64,000 nt of DNA from the NCBI GenBank assembly GCA_963513935.1, contig OY740769.1, forward strand, positions 75,161,712 through 75,225,711, in the 5' to 3' direction. The notes under the pieces are model-generated. The model made no database searches and was not told the origin of the DNA. It saw nothing but the letters and a program-made list of their open reading frames with translations. This DNA comes from Aphrophora alni. Its lineage: Eukaryota > Arthropoda > Insecta > Hemiptera > Aphrophoridae. Each line of letters opens with the position of its first letter. Position 1 is the first letter of the stretch. A program made the position numbers and the translations under genes. Shown here one piece after another: positions 23,401 through 30,900 of this stretch.

Positions 23401-23483
23401 AAAAGTTGAAATTTTGTATAAACTTCATATTCATTTCCAGACTTGCTTTTAGACGATTTCACGTTCTTACCGTCAGCCGCCAT
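5853..23483 (-). CDS. Pfdn2: Prefoldin subunit 2 (three coding exons)
   Basis: A beta-type subunit of the hexameric prefoldin chaperone, which captures unfolded actin and tubulin in the cytosol and hands them to CCT. Exons 23483-23335, 7841-7718 and 6035-5853 join in frame to 151 aa plus stop; the human protein is about 154 aa. Landmarks are the N-terminal helix with LLRSEQRKLAMKLSELELEL (about residues 27-46), the central VIDTLKDLDGGRKCFKMIGG hairpin region (about 52-71), VLCEKTVKDVLP, and the C-terminal helix with LNDQLSKKGVEINEFKEKHN followed by a charged tail. The ATG at 23483 sits in a good context (AAAATGG). Introns are 15,493 bp and 1,682 bp, both GT-AG. The first intron is unusually long because it houses most of the nested transposons. 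Vang is divergently transcribed 1.36 kb upstream. Identity is by conserved motif recall and is strong. Confidence 0.93.
6490..6720 (+). pseudogene. Non-LTR retrotransposon C-terminal relic
   Basis: Lies in Pfdn2 intron 2. The plus strand reads LDRGQLEQIMGFITR, then HLHRIG, then with frame changes CRLC, INEEAT and IIFDCGP. The same order (LDRQQLKRAVGLITG, then a Cys-x2-Cys, then an HVIFDC block) occurs at the C-terminus of the better-preserved non-LTR element at 9979-12231. This is therefore a small decayed remnant of a related element's RNase H/zinc-knuckle tail. No ends are visible. Confidence 0.6.
7174..7540. repeat. Direct and inverted repeat cluster flanking a tRNA-like sequence
   Basis: A block of about 55 bp (TTTAATTAGTAATA followed by a TATAAG...TTAAAATCAA stretch) occurs at about 7198-7250 and again at about 7487-7540 in the same orientation. 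Just left of the first copy, GATTTTAACGCTTATAC at about 7184-7200 is an inverted version of the GTATAAGC..TTAAAATC end, so the left block can fold into a hairpin. The 240 bp between the direct copies holds the tRNA-like sequence. Confidence 0.6.
7389..7462 (+). tRNA. tRNA-like sequence (pseudo-tRNA or SINE head)
   Basis: Contains an A-box-like TAGCTCAGTTGG with the D-arm GCTC/GAGC pair, and a B-box-like GGTTCAATTCC in a CTAGG/CCCAG T-arm. The seven-base loop GTGTAAA would place GTA as the anticodon, but the anticodon stem TTGAC/CCCAA has mismatches and the two acceptor strands (CTAAGGA and TTTAGGT) do not pair in register. It therefore looks like a degenerate tRNA or the promoter head of a tRNA-derived SINE rather than a working tRNA gene. 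Confidence 0.5.
7718..7841 (-). CDS. Pfdn2: Pfdn2 coding exon 2
   Basis: Encodes the IVIDTLKDLDGGRKCFKMIG hairpin region and ends RNNQQQ. The acceptor is TTTTAG (minus strand, 7847-7842) and the donor GTAGGA (7717-7712). Length 124 nt restores phase 0. Confidence 0.92.
8770..8795 (+). ncRNA. Hammerhead-like ribozyme core motif
   Basis: Reads CTGATGA, then a perfect five-pair stem GAAAC/GTTTC with loop ATAT, then GAAA. This is the arrangement of the hammerhead catalytic core (CUGANGA, stem II, GAAA). I could not draw a convincing stem III with a UH cleavage site nearby, so activity is unproven. Penelope-like elements and retrozymes are known to carry such motifs, and two similar motifs occur elsewhere in the window. 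Confidence 0.45.
9979..12231 (-). pseudogene. Non-LTR reverse transcriptase-RNase H polyprotein (3' part)
   Basis: A long open frame of 750 codons. Residues about 20-270 are the reverse transcriptase: FIPKRGK, AFRPISLSSF, FLDIEGAFD, CPQGGVLSP and the catalytic YADD (in QGYADDIAIL). A thumb-like stretch contains YLGVILDKKLTWSEHL. Residues about 475-610 are RNase H, with YTDGS, the FQAEI block, LSDSQAA and GHRGIEGNEMADTLA. The last about 75 residues hold a Cys-His cluster (CRLCEQAEETAQHVIFDC). The frame continues upstream of the first Met: the same frame reads back to about 12345, where a frameshift separates it from the endonuclease part. Reverse transcriptase and RNase H catalytic motifs look intact here. 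Confidence 0.88.
12323..13051 (-). pseudogene. Endonuclease end and linker of the non-LTR element
   Basis: The open frame extends to 13108, but codons beyond about 13051 are flanking DNA. Within the element it begins EVLDITFCTEKIVDSVGGWR and reaches SDHKYI, which matches the C-terminal SDH motif of apurinic-like endonucleases of non-LTR elements. A linker follows with RARWWS-like and KLESWKAF blocks leading to the reverse transcriptase. It ends at a stop at 12323 while the reverse transcriptase continues in another frame, so one frameshift (between about 12323 and 12360) breaks the protein. The first three quarters of the endonuclease are absent. Confidence 0.8.
13052..14403. other. Interior of composite element, no recognisable coding
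   Basis: Short ORFs on both strands at 13084-13690 show no family resemblance. The rest is AT-rich with long A and T runs. If the outer element is piggyBac-like, this stretch is its non-coding 3' side. Confidence 0.4.
14404..14718 (-). pseudogene. piggyBac-like transposase C-terminal fragment
   Basis: The last about 45 residues form a cysteine-rich block: NCSVCSAQ, then YGCKNCNKVVHPMCLSKH and C. The spacing C-x2-C, C-x2-C, H-x3-C, H matches the zinc-binding cysteine-rich domain that ends piggyBac transposases and binds the transposon ends. Upstream residues (ISIIEAITEEWL) are a plausible linker. The DDD catalytic domain is absent: only about 110 bases remain before the insertion point at 14831. 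The fragment is thus 5'-truncated. Confidence 0.65.
16600..17660. repeat. About 315-bp subrepeats inside TTAA element copy 1
   Basis: The phrase ACACAACTAAATTCTATGCA and its diverged forms recur near 16625, 17252 and 17570. Each is followed by sequence ending in an ACTATTT or ATTATCTT stretch and then a CTTTTTnCGTAA block. The 17252 to 17570 spacing is about 318 bp. The 16625 unit is longer because a foreign piece of about 150-250 bp lies within it. Reverse-strand relatives occur at 45935-46400 and 51085-51665. Confidence 0.65.
16810..16831 (-). ncRNA. Hammerhead-like core motif (minus strand)
   Basis: The minus strand reads CCGATGA, then GCC-GCAA-GGC (a three-pair stem with a GNRA tetraloop), then GAAA. 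It differs from the consensus CUGAUGA at the second base. Sequence after it (GAAACAATTGT...) resembles the tails of Penelope-like elements as I recall them. It is absent from the other two copies of this TTAA element, so it probably arrived as a separate insertion. Confidence 0.35.
19766..19809. repeat. (TA)n microsatellite
   Basis: About 22 uninterrupted TA units. Confidence 0.95.
20359..20398. repeat. (TA)n microsatellite abutting a Tigger-like element
   Basis: About 20 TA units end in ACA right before the CAGTAGAACC end at 20401, as expected for an element that targets TA dinucleotides. Confidence 0.95.
20540..21592. mobile_element. TTAA-flanked piggyBac-like element nested in the Tigger-like element
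   Basis: TTAA borders both ends (20536-20539 and 21593-21596). The left end is CCCTTTGAAGAGTACAGG and the right end, minus strand, CCCTTTGACGAGTGCGGCCG. The left subterminal also has GAGTACGGCCGTTC matching the right end. It carries no transposase. Its right half (about 20936-21360) includes two copies of a stretch that also forms the host element's own interior (about 21650-22000). Confidence 0.75.
20981..22100. repeat. Internal repeat units shared by nested and host elements
   Basis: A block running from about GTCTCAAACGAAACCAACAC through TTGATTCGTGGAAAAAAGCG to TATACCGACGGGTG occurs at about 21026-21175, 21222-21365 and, with a roughly 70-bp extra segment, 21746-21955. A further CAATGGGATACCGCTATC-type unit recurs near 21199, 21985 and 22060 and in the fragment at 43080-43160. 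Confidence 0.75.
22366..22830. mobile_element. Foldback element with long imperfect inverted arms
   Basis: The left arm (about 22366-22475: TACTTCTTAAGAAT..., TTTTTTTCACTGAAAATTAC, AATTTACAA, GGTTTATAGGTTACACATAA) is an inverted match to the right arm (about 22709-22830). The arms are over 100 bp with small indels. The right arm also contains CTACTACATACCTTACTTCT on its minus strand, which resembles the arms of the foldback at 24987-29460. There is no coding content; the ORF at 22418-22630 is incidental. Confidence 0.7.
22561..22608. repeat. Strong hairpin in the foldback's centre
   Basis: AGGTTTGGC (22561-22569) pairs with GCCAAACCT (22600-22608), and GGTGG pairs with CCACC after a 2x2 internal loop. 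The loop is a TA run. This palindrome sits between the arms of the larger foldback. Confidence 0.85.
23335..23483 (-). CDS. Pfdn2: Pfdn2 coding exon 1
   Basis: Starts MAADGKNVKSSKSKSG and ends in NEHK, with the last codon split two bases before the intron. The donor GTAAGT lies at 23334-23329 on the minus strand. Length is 149 nt. Confidence 0.93.
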
Positions 23484-24846
23484 TTTCAATGCAATCAATG
23501 CATGAGCAGTAAAGAAAGGTCAGTGTTGCCACTTTAAAAGCTGAAAATTTGAAAATATTAAATTATGGAGAATCGGAAGAGGCTACATGTACTTTAGTTG
23601 GGATGTACAATATAACATTAAAATATTTTCATTGTAGTACATTTATAACGTGTACTAATCAGTAAATTAACATTACAAAATTTACCAGCTTAATACTAAA
23701 ATGTATTTTTAATAATGAATAATAAAGAGCAAAATGCCATCTACAACTTCTATAGTTGTCAATATCTGGGCCAAGCGTATAGTCTGTTCTACAACACAGT
23801 GTGATCAAAATGTATAAATATACATATTCAAAGTATATGGCCCTATTTCTGATATGATTTAACAAATACTAAGCTCGCTGTTAAGGCGATTCTGATTTTA
23901 TACTTTCATAAACTAAGGGATTTATTTGTCATGTTTTCCAGTAAACTGAGGTTTAATAAATCAATCGGTAATTTGTATTAAAAAAAAATTCTATTAATGT
24001 GTTCTGTAGTTGGTGAAGACCATTAATATAATTATTTTTGTACTTCTTGCTTTTAGCTCCATGTAACAATTTCTGGTTCAATATAAATCTATTTATGTGC
24101 ATCAAAAATTGTCTTCATTATATTACATACAGTTGTCGATCATGTAATAGGCTTAGGTTTTGATCCCTGGTCCAACCTGATTACAGTATTGTATTTTAGC
24201 GCAGGCGATGTAATCAATATGGCCTTAGTAATTTACTACTTTGATTGAATGAATTTTAGGCATCATTATTATTAGTATTTAGGGCTAGGCATAACAATAG
24301 TACTAACAGACTAAACCAATAAAAATGTTATTGAAGTTCATTATAACTATAATGAAATATTTTACTAAAGGGCGTTAATATAGAATTAAGTAAATTTAGT
24401 GAGTGCAGTGTTGTGAAGTGTTATGTATAGCTAATAGTAATCTGTTACATACCTATTAGAAAGATGAATAATTGAAGTAAACTAGTTTTAGGTGCCGAAC
24501 TTGTGCAATTTGGTAAAATTAATTTTAACGTCATACTACCCTGTCCTTTACATGATTATCAGTGTATAAGTTACAGTTTATAATGGGTATTAACTATTTT
24601 ATGAATAGTATTTAGCCTAGTTCTTTTGCATAGTAGGCTAGGTTAAATTTCTGAATAGTTCTTACCTATTGATTTAAATAATTACCTACAAAATGAATTA
24701 CTAGAATAGTTAATACAATTTTAAACTCCTTTAAACAATTTAGTACCAGACATTCTACGCATACAAGTATTAATGCTTAAGAACACCGAAGGTATACGTT
24801 TCAGCACTCCATGTATGGTTTGCTGGAGTGTCCAATTAACTCAGGA
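23484..24846. promoter_or_regulatory. Shared 5' region between divergent Pfdn2 and Vang
   Basis: This 1.36-kb interval separates the Pfdn2 start codon (minus strand) from the Vang start codon (plus strand) and must hold at least the Pfdn2 promoter. No clear TATA or initiator element can be singled out in AT-rich sequence. In-frame TAA at 24778-24780 limits the Vang reading frame upstream. Vang may also have non-coding first exons elsewhere. Confidence 0.45.
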
Positions 24847-24959
24847 ATGGAGACTGAATCAGTAGTATCAGCTCTGAGTGAACAGAGCTCCAGATCAAAG
24901 AGGTCTAGATCTCACGGTCACCGTTCTAGTCATCGAAACCATTCTCATAGAAGCAGTCG
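24847..24959 (+). CDS. Vang: Vang coding exon 1
   Basis: Encodes residues 1-37 plus two bases: METES start and a Ser/Arg/His-rich tail. The donor GTGAGT begins at 24960. The ATG context GGAATGG is favourable. Confidence 0.9.
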
Positions 24960-27900
24960 GTGAGTATAACTGAGAATTTTTAGTATAGTAATTGTTTACT
25001 GTAGAGCCCCAATTTTAATATATATTTTTGTTTACTACATACCTCTCTTTATAAGAATAGTAACATTTTTGGTGAGCAAAAATGTTTTTTAAGGAAAAAA
25101 AATTTCAAGTATTCTAGGTTAAGGTCCATTAAGTGAATTAAGTGTGAAAATAGGTTTACACGAATTGTTTTTACCTTTTACAAGGTCAAGTAAGGTGGCT
25201 ATATATTATATATTATAATATTATATATTATAATATTATAGCCTAATATTATATATTATACCTTACTTGACCTATGCGTATATATATAAAGCTATGTAGC
25301 CTATGAAATGACAACACTAATCCAAATTGAAATTTTTCACATATAGTGTTCCCAAGCGGTCTCGCATCCATGTCTGACTAACCACGCTCTATGTTGCTTG
25401 AATTCGGCAATATATATATATCTACTCACACATCTCACACTCCATGTTGACTGTTCAATGTTTTGAACAACACTAATCCCATGCACACATTGCAGGGCTG
25501 GTAACAGTTCACTTTTTTCACTTTTTTTCCACTTTTTTGGATATAGTCATTTAAAGTCACTTTTTACAAAATTATTCACTTTTCTTCACTTTTTTTACTA
25601 ATTTAAAAAAAAATGAGTTTTAATTGTTTTTTTTTATTACTTAGATTCTTTTATGTTCTACCCCAATGAAGGTGGAACAAAATTTTCCCAAACTGAGGGG
25701 TACTTCATGCTCCAATCTGTTGTAACCCAGATTGTTGTAAGCATTTTTTTTTCAGGTTGATGCAGCAGACAACTGCGTAGTATTTCAGATATACAATAAT
25801 TCATTGAATTATTGTATACCTTATGTACTATTCGCCTACAGTACTACATATTTTTTTGTGCATATTTGAAAGTATTTTGTTTACAAAATTACAGGTTGTT
25901 TTCAATGGTTTCAGGTTTCACTTCTAATTATTAAATAAACTGTGCAATAAAGTGTATAAAACTATGGGAAGGTGCAAGTTTCAGAACTTATGGTTGGATA
26001 AAAATGATCCCCAAGGGTACAAAATAAGTGATTGGGGGAAAAAACATTCAAACAGTGAACTTTTGTGTAAAATCTGTGATAAAATTATCAATATAAGTTC
26101 AAATGGCTTTCAGGCCATCATTCAACAGTCTAAACAATTCATATTAATCAGTGCAAAGTAAAGTTAAACACAAATCAACTTAGATTGTTGTCAGTGAACG
26201 TACCACTTCCAACTAATTCAAGTGTAGAAGATTCAAATCATGAGGAAGAAAAACTGACACCATTGCCTTTGTTTACTAAAACTGTCAATTTATATAATGT
26301 TCGAGATAAAACTACCGCAGCAGAAATAATGTGGTGTATGAAATGTGTTGCCGCAGACTATAGTTTTGCCTCTTGCAGTGAACTTCGTGAAACTTTTCTG
26401 GTAAGTTCTTTGCTCATAACCATAAAAACGTTAAAGCAATACGATAGTATTAAAAATGCATGGTAAAATAATTTATAATACAAATTTGATTAGTGTCAGT
26501 AAGTATTAAATACAATAATACATAATAATGTACTATAATGACTTTCGTTTATGCTAAGTTACTTGCATTTTTACTTTTAAATTCTGCAAATTTTATTAAA
26601 TTTTTTTGTATTTGTTTTTTTGTAGGTGATGTTTGGAGATGCAGTTCCTCAAGACTTTAGTTTAGGACGTAATAAAGCTCACTATTTAATTACAGATGCA
26701 CTTGCACCCTATTTAAAAAAAATAATCATGAAAGACATAGAAGAGTCATATGTTACTCTTTTGTTTGACGAAACTACAAATGCTGCAGGGAAAAAGGAAT
26801 TACAAGTAGGTGTTAGGTACTGGTCTCCAAGTCAGAATCGGATTGTATATAATCATTTAGAGACTTTTTTTCTAGGCACTGCCACAGCTCCTATTCTTGT
26901 GGAAAAACTCAATAGTGCTCTTAACAATGCATCAGTTCCGGCAAAAAACATTCTTATGTTAGAATCAGATAGCCCAAACATGAACAAATCAGTAAAAAGA
27001 ATATTTAACGAACAAGTACTCTTAGTTAGAAAAAAAGGACTTTTAAATTTAGGATTCTGCGATATTCATACCATCCACAATGCTTTTCTCAAAGGTTTAG
27101 AGGAACTTGGTGAAGATGCTTCGGAACTTATTTTTGATGTTCATAATTTCTTCCATAAATGGCCGGCCAGATGGGAAGATTACAGTGAAATTCAAAGACA
27201 AACTGGCACTGTAAACCATAAGTTTATAAAACATTGTCCAAGTCGGTGGCTTACTATACAGAGCAGTGCTGAAAGACTTTTAGAACAATGGAAAGCTACA
27301 GAGAAGTATTTTTTAACATATGTGCCAAAGCATAGGCCAAATTTAATGAAAAGGCCCGGGTATCTAAAAATTGTAAGGCTGCTCAAGAAATCTACAATGA
27401 AATCAGAACTTCATTTTGTTATATCTAGTTCTCAAATCTTTACTAGCATCACAGGCTTCTTCCAAAAAGAAGAACCGCTAATTCATCTGTTACATTATAT
27501 GCTGTCGGAGTTAGTCATGAAAATGTTAGGGAGGATTTGCAAATTAGAAGTTCTCAAAGATCTTGATCTTGGAAATATTAATGATGATTTTTTTAATACT
27601 GAAAATCTACTTCCTTTAAAAGATTTCACATTTTCGGATGAAATATCAACAAACTTGAAAACTGTTGGCGAGAAAGATAGGACTTTTTTCTGCCATCAAG
27701 TTCAAAAACATTTTTCTGTAGTTATTAAGCATATTGTGAACAAATCATCTGTTACAAATCCTTTTCTAAAGAGATTGTCATGTTTAGATCCCAATGAAAG
27801 GCTGTCCAAAGAGAGTTGTCAAAGTATAGTTGAAATTGCTAGGGCCATGCCATGGCAAGTCCAAACAGATATTCTTGTGGATGAGTGGAAACTTCTTCAA

Positions 27901-30900
27901 TTAGAAAAAGATGAACCAAAATCCAAAGAAAAATCCATTGATCTTTATTGGTCTCAGTTTTTTATCAAATCTGATTCCACTGGAAAGAGTCCTAGATTTC
28001 CAACAGTTGAAAAAGTTATCAAAGCTTCATTATCCTTGTCACATGGAAATGCTGATGTGGAAAGAGGATTTTCGACTTCAGGCAGGACTCTTACAAACGA
28101 TAGAGCATCTATGTCTGAAAGAACCTTAAATGCTTTAATCACTGTTAAAAGTGCCCTTAAAAAGTTTGATAATAAACCTTACCTTATTCCTATAACTGAA
28201 GAGCTCCTTTCCATGGGACGTATGACTTATAAAGAATATAATACCTTCTTGGAGAGAGAAAGAGAAAAGAAACGACTTAAAGATGAAGCTGAGAAGGCTG
28301 AACAAGACAGGAAAATAGCTGAAGAAGAAAATAAGAAACATCTTGACAAAAAAAGGAAAAACATTGCTGATGACGAAGAAAAGTTAAAAAAATTACGAAA
28401 AGAAGAAGAGGAGCAAAGTGAAAGTGCAGCCAAACTACTGTTTGAAGCAAATGAAAGATTAAAGAAAGCTTTGAAAGAAAAGGATTTTAGTAATGCATTT
28501 TTGGCAGAAGCTATGCTGGAAGGTGTCACTAAAGTACAGGAAGCGGCAACAGAGAAAAGACGCAGTGTTCAGAATTTACAAGTTAATTTAGAAAAACGAA
28601 AAACAAGCCTAATTTCAGACTTTTTCAAGAAAAAGTAATTGTTTTTACTAAATTTGATAACAATTTGTTAACTCCTATTATTACCAAATACTTTGTTTTT
28701 GTTTACGTTTTACATGTATTCTTTATTAGTGGTCTTTATTTGAATTTTTATGCTGTAATTCGTTTAGTAAATAAATTATAAAAAAATGAACAAAACAGAG
28801 AAAAAATAAGGGGCGGTTGAGGACGATTTTTTTCTTTGTTTTGTTTATTGAAATTGGGTAATTTGTAGACTTTATTTTCCTGTATATTTATACCCTTCTA
28901 CTTAATTAAATATATAACAGTCTTCATTTTTTATTACTTTATAGTTCTAAGCAAATTTAATTTAATCACATACTCACTTTAAAAAAATTAGTCACTTTTT
29001 TTTCACTTTTTTATAAAATTTAGTCATTTTTTTCACTTTTTTTTACCCCATAAACTGTTACCAGCCCTGACATTGTAAAAAACTATCACCCATCCAAGTA
29101 ATAATCACGCTCAATTTGCTTGACTTCAGTGATCAGTTGAAATATTGTGTTTGCATGTAAACTTAACCCACAAATATGTCAATTTCGAAGTGATAAACAT
29201 TTTTGCTCATCAAAATATGTTACTATTCTTAGGCTATAAAGGAGGTATGTAGTAGGTTACAAAATAAAAATAAATTGGGAATTTGTGTTTGCCACATGTA
29301 AACTGAACCTACGAATACGTCATTGAAATGTCTCAGTTTCGAAGAGAAAAACATTTTTGTTTACTAAAAAAAATGTTAATATTCTTATAAAGAGAGTATG
29401 TAGTACAAAAATAACAAAAAAAAAAAATTAAAATTGGGGCATTACAGTAAACAATTACTGTAATTTGTTTAAGATAGACCTAATATAAGTTAGATAAACT
29501 AGGCCTAGTCTAGTTTAAATAAATAAATATTGTAGATAGGCTAGCCTATATGGATAGGCAGTTGGTAATTATGTAATCAAACTTGCTTTAAATTTAGTTA
29601 AGAAAATCATTGAAATTGTTTAGGCCTAATACCTATCTTATTTTGAAAAAAATAAGATCATATTAGGTGTCGCCAGCCTACTTTTGAAGTAGCTAAATAA
29701 ATTAGTTTACTAGAAAATAATAGCCTAAATAAGAAAGTACGAAATCCTGGTTTGGTTAGTTTACTACGAAATCCAGCTCAAGTGAACACTGGTGACGAAC
29801 GTCTAAGTTAATAGAGTAAATATGTAGGCCTATTGATGTTGTGCAAGCGATTTTAGTGTGAAATCTTGGCAATTTATCTTCGAAATAGTGTTTTTTCTAT
29901 CAATTTGATACTACTTTCCAACACAAGTAGCTATCTTTCACTATTCATTATTTTCTTAACAATTATTGAAATTGAGCAATTTTTAACATTTTAAATCTAA
30001 TAGCCATATTGAAATCATAGAGTAAGGGTGCATGCACACTTAATTTAGTTGATATTACTACACTACTATGATTTAAGATTCATGATGACTAGGTTTCTGA
30101 AATCCTAGACTTAGTAAAAGAACAGTAGGTCATGTTAGGTAAATATATATAACGACTACATGTTATACTGTCATGCTGATACTGTTGAGAGTGTTCACTT
30201 TCTCATATTGGCAGATGCTTATCTATAGCAAGTTAATTATAAGTTTATAAAAAGAGAAATATACAATTTAAGAAATGTTGAAATTCCAAGTTGTTATGAG
30301 TGTTAATGGACTTTGTTTTAACTTACAGAAATTAATTTTGACTCTTTATAAAGTCAAATGATATTTTTTCTAGTATTAAATTGTCAGAATTAATAGGCCT
30401 AGTGTCTACCAACAAGTGAGGAAGCTGAGAGCTTTGTTTAAATAGTTGAGAAAAAATTAACAGTGTAACAATATACAAACCATGAAATCAATATGCAAAA
30501 TTACAGATTTATAATCCCAAACTGTGGTATTATCGATATGAGTATAGAATGCAATCCAGCGGAAATGTTATTAAGATGAAATATGTGTAAAAAGAGCAGG
30601 ACATTAGGCCTATTATTCTATAGTACAGTAGTAAATATTAGACAGTTTGAACAATGTAACAAGTTCTAATGCTTAATTCATAATTATTTTAGAAAAGATT
30701 ATGACAGTGGAAGTTTGTTTCAATGACATAAAAATTACCCGATTGTCACTATGGTATAAAAAATTGTCACTATGGAGAAGGAGCAAAATTCATGTTCACA
30801 GGAGTTAATCCTGAAACTAATTTAGAAAGTTTACTGAAGCATTGAAGAATTTACAAGATGAACTTGGTGAAAATGTGTCGAATATACAAAGACATTTTGG

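Larger units (their letters stand above)
24987..29460. mobile_element. Foldback element in Vang intron 1, interrupted by a hAT
   Basis: The left arm from about 24987 (GTAATTGTTTACTGTAGAGC, CCCAATTTTAAT, ACTACATACCTCTCTTTATA, AGAATAGTAACATTTTT) is an inverted match to about 29345-29460. A second diverged copy of the arm unit lies at about 29165-29290, so the right side is duplicated. Subtracting the hAT (25493-29069) leaves about 0.9 kb. The centre contains 5S rRNA-derived stretches and a hairpin. No clear target duplication was seen. Confidence 0.7.

Noticed and set aside
28135..28529. Minus-strand ORFs opposite the hAT coiled coil
   Set aside because: Ser/Phe-rich shadows of the Lys/Glu-rich coding strand.
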